Source: Photobacterium sp. Ph5
GTDB lineage: Bacteria; Pseudomonadota; Gammaproteobacteria; Enterobacterales; Vibrionaceae
NCBI RefSeq assembly: GCF_022129445.1
Contig: NZ_JADQAQ010000014.1
Coordinates: forward strand, 19,601-83,600
Length of the DNA stretch: 64,000 nucleotides
Reading direction: 5' to 3'
Shown here: positions 18,971-29,319 of the stretch, piece by piece
How positions within the stretch are numbered: the stretch's first letter is position 1
Layout: each line of letters opens with the position of its first letter
Translations under genes and position numbers: made by a program
The notes under the pieces: generated by a model
Told to the model about the DNA's origin: nothing
What the model saw: only the letters and a program-made list of their open reading frames with translations
Database searches by the model: none

Positions 18971-19474
18971 TTACAGTGTGTTAAATTCACGACAATATTC
19001 AACAGTACCTTGATATTGCGAGACTGATTCAGGTAGAACTTCATATACCATAAATGCCTCTTCTGTATCAGGCCAAACGCATGTTAGTTGATGATCTAAC
19101 GCTTTTTGAAAATCTGCTTTGGTGTAATATTCAGGATGACCTAACACCACAATTGCAGGGTAATCAAAATCAGCTAATACACTTTTCGCTTCTTCGATTA
19201 GTGCTAAACCAATGCCTTGCTGTTGATAATCTTCTCGTACAGCTAAAGGGGCAAGACCTTGCCAATTAGTATCTATACCGTTAACCGTTACAGGGCTAAA
19301 AAAAGCGTGGCCTACCACTTCGCCGTCATCATTACATGCCACCAGCGATAAGGTTCGATTACCATTCTCGCGTAACGCCATAACAAGTTTAGCTTCAGCA
19401 TCAGTGGGGAATACGGTTTTTAATAGCGTATCAATCGTTAAGATATCAGCAGGAGCTTCGGATCTAATGAGCAT
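18971..19474 (-). CDS. yhbS: GNAT-family N-acetyltransferase YhbS
   Basis: A 167-residue single-domain GNAT protein. The acetyl-CoA binding strand and loop are seen in LAPLAVREDYQQQGIGLALI (about residues 75-94). The N-terminal MLIRSEAPAD and the TFP-type VFPTDAEAKLV segment match E. coli YhbS, which lies beside yhbT there too. The substrate is unknown to me. It overlaps the end of ubiT by 11 bases and shares its promoter and terminator, so it may modify something in the same physiological setting. Confidence 0.85.
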   Translation of the reverse strand: MLIRSEAPADILTIDTLLKTVFPTDAEAKLVMALRENGNRTLSLVACNDDGEVVGHAFFSPVTVNGIDTNWQGLAPLAVREDYQQQGIGLALIEEAKSVLADFDYPAIVVLGHPEYYTKADFQKALDHQLTCVWPDTEEAFMVYEVLPESVSQYQGTVEYCREFNTL

Positions 19475-19985
19475 TTAAGGCCTCTTGGGCAGCACTGTGA
19501 TCATGCATACCTTGATGAATGAAATCAGCAGATTGCTGCAAAATAAATTTCACAGGAGCAGGTAGAGAATCAAGATCGATACTATCCATCAAGTTTTTAA
19601 CTTCTAGCCCTAACTCAGTATCACCTTCAATTCGAAGACGACGTTGGAAGAACAGTGTATCAGGATCTTCCTTGCGTGCAGCAATAAGTACTAAATCATT
19701 ACACTCGCCACTAAAACTGACGTCTTCTTGTTCACAAGACTCAGCCACAACCAGTTTTTCATCTTCGTAGCTAATAAACCACTGTAAACCTAAATCACGT
19801 ACTTCAACTTTTAGCCAGCGATCTTCTAAAAACTCAAAATCACCATCCTCTAGTGCTTCTTTGAAAACCATAGCTAATCCTTCCAGCATCACTTTTTTCT
19901 GAAGCGAAAAAGGTGTCAATTTTGCTGGTACACGCAGTAATGAAGGGCCATGTTGAACGAGTTGTTTTCGAAGTTGAGCAATCAC
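19464..19985 (-). CDS. ubiT: UbiT (YhbT), SCP2-domain ubiquinone biosynthesis accessory factor
   Basis: A 173-residue protein with an SCP2 (sterol carrier) lipid-binding domain covering most of its length. UbiT is needed, with UbiU and UbiV, for ubiquinone synthesis without oxygen, where it is thought to bind the hydrophobic isoprenoid intermediates. The start is a GTG with an AGGA site 11 bases upstream. ubiU and ubiV lie 2.4 kb away on the opposite strand, with only the GGDEF/EAL gene between, which supports the identification. I looked for FNR boxes and saw only poor half-sites. Confidence 0.9.
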   Translation of the reverse strand: MIAQLRKQLVQHGPSLLRVPAKLTPFSLQKKVMLEGLAMVFKEALEDGDFEFLEDRWLKVEVRDLGLQWFISYEDEKLVVAESCEQEDVSFSGECNDLVLIAARKEDPDTLFFQRRLRIEGDTELGLEVKNLMDSIDLDSLPAPVKFILQQSADFIHQGMHDHSAAQEALNAH

Positions 19986-20213
19986 TATGATTTATTCCTG
20001 TTAAAAATCGCACTTAGTCTTCGATTGTATGGCAAGATCACTATTTCGTTTTATGCCTTGAGTCAAAAAAAATGCTTCTGTTTTAGCAAAGTTGATAATA
20101 ATTTTCGCTATGTTAGGCGTATTCGAGTTAGAGTACATTAATGAATAAAAAATGTGATTGCCTACTATTAAGCAATGTACATATCTGCACCAATTATGGA
20201 GAGTGGTGACGAC

Positions 20214-22247
20214 ATGCCAACAGAGCAACTAGACTATTGGTTTCCTTTGCTGACTGACAATAGCCCCTTCTTTTTTGCGATCCTTGATCGTCAACATAAC
20301 TATCATGCGGTAAATAACCGTTTTAGTGAAATCAGTGGCCTTGAACGAGACGAGTTACTCGGAAATAACGACACCAATGTCTTAGGGCAACATTATTACC
20401 ATTCCCTAAAGCCTTACTATGAGCGCGCATTTAATGGCGAAAGTATTGAAGCTGAAGTCGTGCTTAACGACAGTCGCCATGAATCAAGTCTACATTTTAG
20501 CCTTGCCCCATTATTAGATAGCAACGGCACAGTTCAACATATTGTTCTACATTCCATTGATACCTCTGAACGCCAGATCCTGATCCATTCATTAGAAGAA
20601 ACAGAGCATCAGCTAACACAACTGAATAACTTGATCACTGAAGGTATTTGTTTAGTTGAAAATAACATAATCATTAATGCGAATGATCAAGCAGCAATTC
20701 AATTGGGTTTACCGTCAAAAAAAGAATTACTCGGGCGTTCACTGGATCAACTACTACACGATAATCAAAAACAGCCTTGCACCAGTCACCGTTTAAAAAA
20801 TAATGATAATAAAGAAACAATAAACTACTTTCCTATCATTCAGAACGAACAGACTAAACCTTTAAAACTGACCGTCTCTCCTGTTAAGCAAATGGGTACT
20901 GAAGCCTTACTGGTTAAACTCGAAACGATCCAAGACAATGACAATAAGCGCCAACAAGGGCAAATTGAGCAGTTAGTCCAAATGGATCCATTAACTGGTT
21001 TACTCAATCGTCATGGCTTTACCCGTCAATTAGACCAATTAATGAAAGCAGAAACACCTGTAGTTATGCTTTATATTGATATTGATAATTTTAAAAATAT
21101 CAATGATTCACTGGGTCACCACATTGGCGATAAAGTACTACAAGAAATTGCACAACGCTTACGTCGATTACTGCCCGAAACGGCTATTTTAGGTTATTTA
21201 AGCGGTGATGAATTTGCGATCTTACTACCAAATCCTGAACATGAACGTACTGGCGAAATCATCTCTGAGCAGATCATCGCACTGGTTAATCAACCGTTTG
21301 AACTCCGCCATTTTAGAAAGCACTTAGCCTGCTCAATAGGAATGGTTACCTCCCCAGGTCACGGTAATGATGCGCGCATGATGCTACAAAATGCCGATAC
21401 CGCTATGTATGAAGCAAAACATCGGGGTAGAAATCGCTTAGTTGAATTTAATGATGCCATGAGCAAAGAAGCGCGAATGCGTTTATGGCTCGAAATTGAA
21501 CTGCAAAAAGCGCTACAAAATAATGGCCTTGAAGTCTGGTACCAACCCAAAGTTAATGCTCGTGATTTTGCAATTGACGGGGCAGAAGCATTAGTGCGTT
21601 GGAAGCACCCTGTTGAAGGCTATATTAGCCCAGCTCAATTTATTCCAGTAGCTGAAAGCTCAGGCTTGATTGAGCAACTCGGTTGCGTGGTCATGCGTGA
21701 AGTCTTTACCACCGTTAGCCAATGGAAAAAGCGTAACCTGCTAACAGGTCGTGTCGCGATTAACTTATCACCACAACAATTTGGTAATTCAGGCTTAATT
21801 AGTTTTGTTGATAAGCTCCGTCTTTCTACTAACATTAACCCTGCAGATATTACTTTCGAGCTAACAGAAAGTGCGGTAATGAGCGATGGTGAACATACTG
21901 TCCAAATGCTTAACTCGATTAAAAAGCTAGGGTTTGCACTTTCTATTGATGATTTTGGCACAGGGTATTCATCACTCTCTTACCTAGCACGCTTTCCCTT
22001 AGATGAACTTAAAGTGGATCGTGCATTTATTCAAGATATCGACACCATTCCCAAACAAGTAACCTTGATTGAAAACATCATCAACTTAGGTAAATCACTC
22101 AAAATGAGTGTGGTTGCCGAAGGGATTGAAACCCGTCAACAAGCCACACTACTCTCTAATTTAAACTGTGACTATATCCAAGGTTTTCACTTCTACCGCC
22201 CTATGCCAAAACATGAGCTAGAAGCGATTTTATTACAAAACAAATGA
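20214..22247 (+). CDS. PAS-GGDEF-EAL cyclic-di-GMP enzyme (RocS-like)
   Basis: A 677-residue soluble protein: two PAS-type domains (about residues 10-115 and 125-245), a GGDEF domain with SGDEF in place of the first glycine (about 335), and an EAL domain. The EAL catalytic set is complete: EALVRW, the N in AINLSP, the E in FELTES, the DDFGTG motif, KVD, and the E in VAEGIE. It is thus very probably an active c-di-GMP phosphodiesterase, while cyclase activity is uncertain. The ATG at 20214 has a GGAGAG site ten bases upstream; ATGs at 20175 and 20196 are alternatives. Its place between ubiT and ubiU matches, from memory, Vibrio rocS, a regulator of biofilm and motility. The PAS domains could sense redox or oxygen, but no ligand can be read from sequence. 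Confidence 0.87.
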   Translation: MPTEQLDYWFPLLTDNSPFFFAILDRQHNYHAVNNRFSEISGLERDELLGNNDTNVLGQHYYHSLKPYYERAFNGESIEAEVVLNDSRHESSLHFSLAPLLDSNGTVQHIVLHSIDTSERQILIHSLEETEHQLTQLNNLITEGICLVENNIIINANDQAAIQLGLPSKKELLGRSLDQLLHDNQKQPCTSHRLKNNDNKETINYFPIIQNEQTKPLKLTVSPVKQMGTEALLVKLETIQDNDNKRQQGQIEQLVQMDPLTGLLNRHGFTRQLDQLMKAETPVVMLYIDIDNFKNINDSLGHHIGDKVLQEIAQRLRRLLPETAILGYLSGDEFAILLPNPEHERTGEIISEQIIALVNQPFELRHFRKHLACSIGMVTSPGHGNDARMMLQNADTAMYEAKHRGRNRLVEFNDAMSKEARMRLWLEIELQKALQNNGLEVWYQPKVNARDFAIDGAEALVRWKHPVEGYISPAQFIPVAESSGLIEQLGCVVMREVFTTVSQWKKRNLLTGRVAINLSPQQFGNSGLISFVDKLRLSTNINPADITFELTESAVMSDGEHTVQMLNSIKKLGFALSIDDFGTGYSSLSYLARFPLDELKVDRAFIQDIDTIPKQVTLIENIINLGKSLKMSVVAEGIETRQQATLLSNLNCDYIQGFHFYRPMPKHELEAILLQNK

Positions 22248-22261
22248 GTCAAAAACACCTC

Positions 22262-22290
22262 AAAAAAGGAGCGATAACGCTCCTTTTTAT
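22262..22290 (+). terminator. Terminator after the GGDEF/EAL gene
   Basis: GGAGCG-ATAA-CGCTCC stem with an A-run before and T-run after. Confidence 0.92.
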
Positions 22291-22393
22291 TAATAAAAAC
22301 AACGAAAACCTGCCTAAAGTCAAAGCACCATAAGATAAACAAATTTAGTATCAACGGTCATAATTTTATTCAAAGACTGGATGATAAAAAATA

Positions 22394-23401
22394 ATGGAGC
22401 TTCTCTGCCCCGCTGGTAACCTTCCAGCCTTAAAAACCGCAATTGATAATGGTGCAGATGCCGTTTATATCGGTTTCAAGGATGATACTAACGCCCGCCA
22501 TTTTGCAGGTTTAAACTTTACAGGCCGTAAACTCGAAAAAGCCGTACAGTACGTAAAAGATCACGACCGTAAATTACATGTTGCACTCAACACCTTTGCC
22601 CATCCCGATGGTTTCAACCGCTGGACAAAAGCGGTAGATAATGCCGCGGCTATGGGGGTTGATGCGCTGATTGTCGCTGATATTGCAGTGCTAGAATACG
22701 CCGCTACGACGTATCCAGATTTAGAACTTCACCTATCAGTACAAGCTTCAGCAACTAACACTGCCGCGATTGATTTTTATAAACAAAATTTCAATATCAA
22801 ACGCGTTGTATTACCACGCGTTTTATCTATCCACCAAGTAAAACAGCTGGCACGTAATACGGATATGGAGCTAGAAGTGTTTGCTTTTGGTAGCCTATGT
22901 ATTATGTCAGAAGGACGTTGCTACTTATCGTCTTACATGACAGGTGAATCCCCTAATACTGTAGGCGCTTGTTCACCAGCCAAATTTGTCCGTTGGCAAG
23001 AAACGCCACAAGGCTTGGAGTCTCGCTTAAACGAGGTACTCATTGATCGCTATGGTCATGGTGAAAATGCTGGCTACCCTACACTGTGTAAAGGTCGTTT
23101 TGATATCAACATCGATGGTGAAAACAAACGCTATCATGCCCTTGAAGAGCCAACGAGCCTAAACACCCTTGAGATTCTTCCTGAGCTATTTAAAGCTAAT
23201 ATTGCTTCAGTAAAAATTGAAGGTCGTCAGCGTAGCCCTGCTTATGTTGAACAGGTAACCCGCACATGGCGTGCAGCGATTGATCACTATTTAGCTAATC
23301 CAGAAGGCTACCAAGTGAATCCAGCTTGGAATGCATGTCTTGGTAATGTATCAGAAGGTAAACAAACCACACTTGGTGCTTATCACCGTAAATGGCAATA
23401 G
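22394..23401 (+). CDS. ubiU: UbiU, O2-independent ubiquinone hydroxylation factor (U32 family)
   Basis: A 335-residue member of the peptidase U32 family. All four cysteines that bind the [4Fe-4S] cluster in E. coli UbiU are present at the same positions (C169, C176, C193, C232). UbiU and UbiV form a heterodimer that hydroxylates ubiquinone intermediates anaerobically, with prephenate as the oxygen donor. The [15 protein letters not shown] segment is the U32 family signature. ubiV starts ten bases after the stop codon. I infer that this organism makes ubiquinone under anoxia. Confidence 0.94.
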   Translation: MELLCPAGNLPALKTAIDNGADAVYIGFKDDTNARHFAGLNFTGRKLEKAVQYVKDHDRKLHVALNTFAHPDGFNRWTKAVDNAAAMGVDALIVADIAVLEYAATTYPDLELHLSVQASATNTAAIDFYKQNFNIKRVVLPRVLSIHQVKQLARNTDMELEVFAFGSLCIMSEGRCYLSSYMTGESPNTVGACSPAKFVRWQETPQGLESRLNEVLIDRYGHGENAGYPTLCKGRFDINIDGENKRYHALEEPTSLNTLEILPELFKANIASVKIEGRQRSPAYVEQVTRTWRAAIDHYLANPEGYQVNPAWNACLGNVSEGKQTTLGAYHRKWQ

Positions 23402-23411
23402 GAGCCAAACC

Positions 23412-24290
23412 ATGAAATATTCTCTTGGCCCATTACTTTACTTCTGGCCTAAAAATGATGTTGAAGCGTTTTATCAACAAGCAAAAAACAGCACTGTTGA
23501 TATCATTTACTTAGGCGAAAGCGTGTGTTCAAAGCGCCGTGAACTAAAGCCAGCACAATGGTTAGAGATCGCGAAAGATATTGCCAATAGTGGAAAACAA
23601 GTCGTGCTATCGACGATGGCGCTACTCGAAGCGCCAAGCGAAGTTAACATCATGAAAAAGTACATCGATAATGGTGACTTTATCATTGAAGCTAACGATG
23701 TTTCTGCGATTCAATTAGCCTCTGAGGCAAAGATCCCATTTGTCGTTGGCCCTGCAGTTAACTGTTACAACGCCCAAACATTAAACCTGTTTTTAAAACA
23801 AGGTATGACCCGCTGGTGTATGCCGGTTGAGTTATCACGTGAATGGTTAAATAACACCTTAATTGAATGTGAAAAACTGGGTATTCGCAATAAATTTGAA
23901 ACGGAAGTATTTAGCTATGGCTATCTGCCATTAGCGTATTCAGCACGTTGTTTTACTGCTCGTGCTGAGAACCGTGCCAAAGATGATTGTGAAACCTGCT
24001 GTATTAAGTATCCACAAGGGATCACGGTAAATAGCCAAGAAAACCAAAAAGTCTTTACCCTAAATGGAATTCAGACTCAATCAGGCTACTGCTATAATCT
24101 AATAAACGATCTTAAAGGTATGGCAGATATCGTTGATGTCGTACGTTTAAGCCCACTTGGCCTTGATACATTATCTTTGGTTGATGATTTCCGTGCTAAT
24201 GAACAAAGTGCAACTCGTCATCAACTAGAGAATAGCCACCAATGTAATGGTTATTGGCATAGTTTGGCTGGATTGAACATCAGCGAATAA
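23412..24290 (+). CDS. ubiV: UbiV, O2-independent ubiquinone hydroxylation factor (U32 family)
   Basis: A 292-residue partner of UbiU, exactly the length of the E. coli protein. The four cluster cysteines are visible at C39, C180, C193 and C197 (in ARCFTAR and DDCETCC), matching the E. coli positions; an additional C196 precedes the last. The frame is open upstream inside ubiU, but the ATG at 23412 with a GGAG ribosome site is the clear start. It is co-transcribed with ubiU and ends at a bidirectional terminator. Confidence 0.94.
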   Translation: MKYSLGPLLYFWPKNDVEAFYQQAKNSTVDIIYLGESVCSKRRELKPAQWLEIAKDIANSGKQVVLSTMALLEAPSEVNIMKKYIDNGDFIIEANDVSAIQLASEAKIPFVVGPAVNCYNAQTLNLFLKQGMTRWCMPVELSREWLNNTLIECEKLGIRNKFETEVFSYGYLPLAYSARCFTARAENRAKDDCETCCIKYPQGITVNSQENQKVFTLNGIQTQSGYCYNLINDLKGMADIVDVVRLSPLGLDTLSLVDDFRANEQSATRHQLENSHQCNGYWHSLAGLNISE

Positions 24291-24302
24291 TTACTAAAAT
24301 AT

Positions 24303-24333
24303 AAAAAAAGCCGCATTAGCGGCTTTTCTTTTT
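24303..24333. terminator. Bidirectional terminator between ubiV and nlpI
   Basis: AAAAGCCGC-ATTA-GCGGCTTTT hairpin with A-run and T-run on its two sides; its end touches the nlpI stop codon. Confidence 0.9.
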
Positions 24334-25252
24334 ATCCCCCAGGGACGACTGGAACAGTTTCTTCATTTTGTGTCTCAGGGGATTGCTCTTGATACGCTGA
24401 GTATAATCGACTGAGCTCAAGAAGCGACAATCGGTGTTCAATAAACTCATACACATTGCCTGCTAACGCCAATTTATAGAGCATTACCGCGGTAGAATAA
24501 TCCTGATTGTTTTGATGCAACTTACCTAAATAAAAATACGCTTCAGTTAAATGTTCAGCCAGTTGATCGTTATTTTCACTCTGCTCTGCAATATCACTCA
24601 GTAGTTGTCGTTCTGTAATTTGTCCTAAAAACAAACGTACCAACTGCCATCCCCATGCTTTTTTATCACTAGCATCATAACGCTGTTTTAATTGAGCTTG
24701 CGCCTGCTCTGGAGTTAATTCAACATCATTAAGGTATAGCCAGATCACGCGATACGGATCATTATGATCTTGTTCGTAATGAGGTAATAGATCTTGATTC
24801 GCTAATTCATAGCGCTCACCGTAATACAAGGCAATACCACGATTACGTTGAGCATAAAGATGGTTAGGCGCTAACTCTAAGGTAGAATCAAACGCTTCAT
24901 AAGCCGCATCAAAATGTGCCATTTGGGTAAAATAAACCCCTAACACATTATATAAATCGGGTTGATTCGGCTCTAAAGTGAGGGATTTATTAAAATCTAA
25001 TCGTGCTAAATCGCGTAACCCTAAGCTGTCATTAACTAGCCCGCGTTCGTAATATATCTTTGCTAATGTTGCCTCTGGAATATCATCTCGCTGCAAAATT
25101 TGATCAATACGAGCTAATTGAATTTGCTGCTGTAAGGTTGGCTGAAATGGTATCGCCATCGGTGGATGGGTCCACTTGGTTGGCATCGCCGAACAGCCTG
25201 TTAGCATCATCGCTACAGTCATAACGGCAAATGTAAAGCGAGTTGCTATCAA
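24332..25252 (-). CDS. nlpI: Lipoprotein NlpI (TPR adaptor)
   Basis: A 306-residue outer-membrane lipoprotein. The signal peptide ends in a lipobox MLTGC with the acylated cysteine at C20. TPR-like helical pairs follow (for example ARLDFNKSLTLEPNQPDLYNVLGVYF). NlpI is an adaptor that scaffolds peptidoglycan hydrolase complexes and, with Prc, controls turnover of MepS. It is close in length to E. coli NlpI (294) and follows pnp on the same strand, also as in E. coli. Confidence 0.93.
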   Translation of the reverse strand: MIATRFTFAVMTVAMMLTGCSAMPTKWTHPPMAIPFQPTLQQQIQLARIDQILQRDDIPEATLAKIYYERGLVNDSLGLRDLARLDFNKSLTLEPNQPDLYNVLGVYFTQMAHFDAAYEAFDSTLELAPNHLYAQRNRGIALYYGERYELANQDLLPHYEQDHNDPYRVIWLYLNDVELTPEQAQAQLKQRYDASDKKAWGWQLVRLFLGQITERQLLSDIAEQSENNDQLAEHLTEAYFYLGKLHQNNQDYSTAVMLYKLALAGNVYEFIEHRLSLLELSRLYSAYQEQSPETQNEETVPVVPGG

Positions 25253-25335
25253 AGCACTTCTCCCTAAGGCTTAATAATCACGGTCCTATTGTATTACTCT
25301 ACATCATAGAACACTGCATGATGTTTTTTAGATAA

Positions 25336-25362
25336 CAAAAAGGGGCTAGATAGCCCCTTTAT
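25336..25362 (-). terminator. Terminator after pnp
   Basis: AGGGGCTA/TAGCCCCT stem with a short loop; on the minus strand it is followed by TTTTTG. It separates pnp from nlpI. Confidence 0.87.
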
Positions 25363-25383
25363 ATCATGCTTTTAGCAAAAAAC

Positions 25384-27510
25384 TTAGCCTTGAGGCTGTT
25401 CGTTTTGAGCTGGCGCTTCAGCAGCTGGTGTTTCAACTGCTTCTTTCATGCTTAGACGGATACGGCCCTGACGGTCGATTTCTAGCACTTTAACTTGAAC
25501 TTCTTGACCCATTTGTAGGTAATCAGACACTTTCTCTACACGATCTTGTGAGATTTGAGAAATGTGTACTAGACCTTCTTTAGTACCAATCACAGATACA
25601 AACGCACCGAAATCAACGATACGCATTACTTTACCTGTGTAGATACGACCTACTTCAACGTCAGCGGTGATTTCTTCGATACGACGGATTGCTTCTTTCG
25701 CAGCAGTACCTTCAGTCGCAGCAATCTTCACAGTACCATCGTCTTCAATCTCGATTGTAGTACCAGTTTCTTCAGTAAGTGCACGAATAACAGCACCACC
25801 TTTACCGATAACATCTTTGATCTTCTCAGGGTTGATCTTCATTGTATGGATACGAGGAGCGAACTGAGAGATATCTTCACGTGGAGTATTAATTGCATTA
25901 TCCATTACGCTAAGGATGTGCTTACGCGCGCCTTTAGCTTGGTTAAGAGCAATCTGCATGATCTCTTTAGTGATACCTTCGATCTTGATATCCATTTGAA
26001 GTGCAGTAATACCGTCATCAGTACCTGCTACTTTAAAGTCCATATCACCTAGGTGATCTTCGTCACCAAGGATGTCAGAAAGAACAACGAAATCGTCGCC
26101 TTCTTTAACAAGACCCATTGCGATACCCGCAACAGACGCTTTAATTGGCACACCAGCGTCCATAAGAGCAAGAGACGTACCACATACAGAAGCCATTGAA
26201 GATGAACCGTTAGATTCAGTGATTTCTGATACTACACGTACTGTGTATGGGAATTCGTCTACAGATGGCATTACAGCAGCAATACCACGCTTAGCCAGTT
26301 TACCGTGACCAATTTCACGACGCTTAGGCGAACCTACAAAACCCGTCTCACCAACACAGTATGGAGGGAAGTTGTAGTGTAGAAGGAAGTGATCTTTCGT
26401 CTCACCAGTTAGACCATCAATGATCTGTGCGTCACGTTGTGTACCCAGTGTTGCAGTAACAAGTGCCTGAGTTTCACCACGAGTAAATAGTGAAGAACCG
26501 TGAGTACGTGGAAGCACACCAGTACGTACGTCTAACGCACGAACCATGTCTTTTTCACGACCATCGATACGTGGGTTACCCGCAATGATGCGACCACGTA
26601 CAACTGTCTTCTCTAGATCGTGGAAGATAGTGTGGATTTCTTTGGTATTTGCTTCTGCATCTTCAGCAAGAATTGCGTCGTTAACTTCACCAGCAATCTC
26701 ATGAATACGGTCGTAACGAGCCATTTTCTCAGTGATTTGGTAAGCATCAACAAGCTTAGCTTCAGCAAGTTCTGCGATCTTATTTTTAAGTGCAGTATTT
26801 TCTTGAGGAGCAACCCAATCCCAAGCTGGCGTTGCAACTTCAGCAGCAAACTCGTTGATTGCATTGATAGCAACTTGTTGTTGGTCATGACCAAATACAA
26901 CCGCTTGTAGCATTTGCTCTTCAGATAGACGGTCAGCTTCTGACTCAACCATTAGTACAGCATCTTTCGTACCAGCAACAACAAGATCTAGACGGCTTTC
27001 TTCTAGCTCAACATTGCTTGGGTTAAGTACGAATTGATCGTTGATGTAACCAACACGTGCTGCACCGATAGGACCATTAAATGGAATACCAGAAATAGCA
27101 AGTGCTGCAGATGTACCGATCATAGTTACGATGTCAGGGCTTACTGCAGGGTTAACAGAAACCACAGTAGCGATAACTTGAACTTCGTTTTTGAAATCGT
27201 CAGGGAATAGTGGACGGATTGGACGGTCAATTAGACGTGCAGTCAGAGTTTCGCCTTCAGAAGGACGGCCTTCACGCTTGAAGAAACCACCAGGGATTTT
27301 ACCTGCCGCGTAAGTACGCTCTTGGTAGTTCACTGTTAGTGGGAAGAAGTCTTGGCCTTCTACTGCTGTTTTCTTACCAACAACAGAAACGAACACTGAA
27401 GTGTCGTCCATGCTAACCATTACTGCAGCAGTCGCTTGACGTGCCATAACACCAGTCTCTAGAGTAACCGTGTGGTTACCGTACTGGAAAGTCTTTACGA
27501 TAGGATTCAC
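25384..27510 (-). CDS. pnp: Polynucleotide phosphorylase (PNPase)
   Basis: A 708-residue 3'-5' phosphorolytic exoribonuclease and core of the RNA degradosome. Two RNase PH domains are followed by a KH domain ([20 protein letters not shown]) and an S1 domain ([20 protein letters not shown]). The start is a GTG with an AAGGAA site six bases upstream, where E. coli also uses a non-ATG start. A large two-part hairpin in the leader (27608-27692) looks like the RNase III site through which E. coli PNPase controls its own mRNA. It lies downstream of rpsO, as in enterobacteria. Confidence 0.97.
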   Translation of the reverse strand: MNPIVKTFQYGNHTVTLETGVMARQATAAVMVSMDDTSVFVSVVGKKTAVEGQDFFPLTVNYQERTYAAGKIPGGFFKREGRPSEGETLTARLIDRPIRPLFPDDFKNEVQVIATVVSVNPAVSPDIVTMIGTSAALAISGIPFNGPIGAARVGYINDQFVLNPSNVELEESRLDLVVAGTKDAVLMVESEADRLSEEQMLQAVVFGHDQQQVAINAINEFAAEVATPAWDWVAPQENTALKNKIAELAEAKLVDAYQITEKMARYDRIHEIAGEVNDAILAEDAEANTKEIHTIFHDLEKTVVRGRIIAGNPRIDGREKDMVRALDVRTGVLPRTHGSSLFTRGETQALVTATLGTQRDAQIIDGLTGETKDHFLLHYNFPPYCVGETGFVGSPKRREIGHGKLAKRGIAAVMPSVDEFPYTVRVVSEITESNGSSSMASVCGTSLALMDAGVPIKASVAGIAMGLVKEGDDFVVLSDILGDEDHLGDMDFKVAGTDDGITALQMDIKIEGITKEIMQIALNQAKGARKHILSVMDNAINTPREDISQFAPRIHTMKINPEKIKDVIGKGGAVIRALTEETGTTIEIEDDGTVKIAATEGTAAKEAIRRIEEITADVEVGRIYTGKVMRIVDFGAFVSVIGTKEGLVHISQISQDRVEKVSDYLQMGQEVQVKVLEIDRQGRIRLSMKEAVETPAAEAPAQNEQPQG

Positions 27511-27857
27511 GTGAATTTCCTTAAATATATTCCGCTTTCTATTTGCTTGCTAATTATAACTAAGACAAACAACAGCGTCATGTGATGATATTCACTTTCA
27601 TGTAATTTCACGTATCGCGACTAAGGAAATATCTCATCATGATGAGGTATTTTATTAGCCGCGACCTAAAGGTCGACGAAAACGACTCGTGATACATAAA
27701 AATGGAGTTAACTACAGCATATCTCTTTATCCATCATATTCCTGCCTTAGCATGCATACAACAAACATAAGATTAACTTCGGTACAGATAGTAGACGAAA
27801 TTGAGGAAAATAACAGAAGGAAAAATATAAACTGCGGTATGTATTATCTTTTCTAAA
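27511..27857 (-). promoter_or_regulatory. pnp leader region
   Basis: About 350 bases without a gene between pnp and the rpsO terminator. It contains the folded element described separately at 27608-27692 and a short T/A-rich segment further upstream where the pnp promoter should lie. I see no reading frame. Confidence 0.6.
27608..27692 (-). promoter_or_regulatory. RNase III-type hairpin in the pnp 5' leader
   Basis: Arms CGCG (27616-27619) and CGCG (27660-27663) close a long stem with inner CTAA/TTAG, AATA/TATT and CTCATC/GATGAG pairs; a GACCT-AA-AGGTC hairpin (27663-27674) follows, and TCACG/CGTGA outer arms enclose both. This is the architecture of the double-stranded pnp leader cleaved by RNase III in E. 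coli, upon which PNPase degrades its own message. Confidence 0.75.
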
Positions 27858-27890
27858 ACAAAAAGAAAGGAGCCATAAGGCTCCTTTCTA
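27858..27890 (-). terminator. Terminator after rpsO
   Basis: AAAGGAGCC-ATAA-GGCTCCTTT hairpin followed on the minus strand by CTTTTTGTTTT. It is likely leaky, since rpsO-pnp read-through is known in E. coli. Confidence 0.9.
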
Positions 27891-27899
27891 AAAGCAATC

Positions 27900-28169
27900 T
27901 TAGCGACGTAGGCCTAGACGCTTGATTAGGTCTTGGTAACGATCTAGGTTCTTACCTTTTAGGTAATCTAGAAGCTTACGACGACGAGAAACCATACGTA
28001 GCAGACCGCGACGGCTGTGGTGGTCGTGTTTATGGTTAGCAAAGTGACCTTGAAGGTGGTTGATTTGCGCTGTTAAAAGTGCAACCTGAACTTCAGGAGA
28101 ACCAGTATCATTTTCACATTGTGCGTATTCTGCAACGATTGCTGCTTTAGTTTCTGCATTCAGAGACAT
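27900..28169 (-). CDS. rpsO: 30S ribosomal protein S15
   Basis: An 89-residue protein, the same length as E. coli S15, which binds 16S rRNA in the central domain and bridges to the 50S subunit. Conserved segments [14 protein letters not shown] and [20 protein letters not shown] are intact. It lies between truB and pnp, as in the enterobacterial operon. In E. coli S15 represses its own translation through a pseudoknot; I did not resolve one here. Confidence 0.98.
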   Translation of the reverse strand: MSLNAETKAAIVAEYAQCENDTGSPEVQVALLTAQINHLQGHFANHKHDHHSRRGLLRMVSRRRKLLDYLKGKNLDRYQDLIKRLGLRR

Positions 28170-28366
28170 AACTCATTCCTAATACAAAGATGTTTTAATT
28201 TGTGCCGCCAATCTCTGATTCAGCCGACACCCAAGCCGCGGATTATACTGATCGATATAGATAACTACAAGCGAATAATTAGTAACCATGGCAATAATAA
28301 ACAATAAATAGAAGTCTTCATTACATTCATTAAAAACAAAGCAGTGAACGGTTCTACAATTGTCGA

Positions 28367-29317
28367 TTAATCTTGCTGATGTTCATTCGCCATGACGCGT
28401 TTTGGTGCTAGCATACCTTTAAGATCGATAGTACCCACACCAATAAACTCACGCTCAGAGCCGACAGAAATACGTACTAATGTCCCTTTTTCAGGAACAT
28501 TGTCAGCATGTACCGGATTACCATTAAGCACATGCACCGCAACCTCAGTACTGATATTCACTTCAGGCAAATCTTGTACTGCGGTGTCGGTTGGTAACAA
28601 TAACGCATCCAACACAGAGCCTGGCTCTATTTCATTCGCTTTTGCATCATCAAGCATCGCTTGTAACTGCTCAATAGTAACCATTCGCTCATACGGGAAG
28701 TTAGAAACCCCTGTACGACGCAACATGATAACGTGAGCACCACAACCCAGCATTTCGCCCAGATCATCAACGATAGTACGAATATAAGTACCTTTTGATA
28801 CATGAAGTTCCATTTCGACTTCATCATTATCAAAACGCAGTAAATCAACAGAATAAACAGTAATTTTTCGTGATTCACGAGGAACCTCGACGCCTTCACG
28901 CGCATATTCGTATAATTTACGCCCTTTGTACTTCAGCGCAGAGTACATCGATGGGATCTGATCAGTTGTACCACGGAACTTATCAATACACGCTTCAAGT
29001 TGCTCACGATTAACGTTTACATCACGTGTTTCAACCACTTCGCCATCAGAATCAGAAGTATCAGTACGTTCACCCAGCTTTGCGATCACACGATAGCGTT
29101 TATCTGAATCTAATAAGAACTGAGAGAACTTTGTTGCTTCACCAAAACAGATGGGCAGCATACCCGTCGCCAAAGGATCAAGCGCACCGGTATGGCCCGC
29201 CTTTTGAGCAAAAAAGATACGTTTTACTTTCTGTAAGGTATCGTTTGAACTAATTCCCGTAGGCTTATCAACTAAAATGACACCATTAATTGGGCGACCT
29301 TTACGACGACGTGCCAT
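28367..29317 (-). CDS. truB: tRNA pseudouridine-55 synthase TruB
   Basis: A 316-residue enzyme that forms pseudouridine 55 in the T loop of tRNAs. The catalytic aspartate is D47 in [13 protein letters not shown]-type C-terminal domain follows. A GGAG ribosome site precedes the ATG. Two bases separate it from rbfA, so they are translated from one message. Confidence 0.97.
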   Translation of the reverse strand: MARRRKGRPINGVILVDKPTGISSNDTLQKVKRIFFAQKAGHTGALDPLATGMLPICFGEATKFSQFLLDSDKRYRVIAKLGERTDTSDSDGEVVETRDVNVNREQLEACIDKFRGTTDQIPSMYSALKYKGRKLYEYAREGVEVPRESRKITVYSVDLLRFDNDEVEMELHVSKGTYIRTIVDDLGEMLGCGAHVIMLRRTGVSNFPYERMVTIEQLQAMLDDAKANEIEPGSVLDALLLPTDTAVQDLPEVNISTEVAVHVLNGNPVHADNVPEKGTLVRISVGSEREFIGVGTIDLKGMLAPKRVMANEHQQD

Positions 29318-29319
29318 GC

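Noticed and set aside
19986..20213. FNR boxes for ubiT or the GGDEF/EAL gene
   Set aside because: Only poor half-sites (a TTGAT near 20088 and a TTGAGTCAA near 20059) without the matching second half; anaerobic control is plausible but not shown by sequence.
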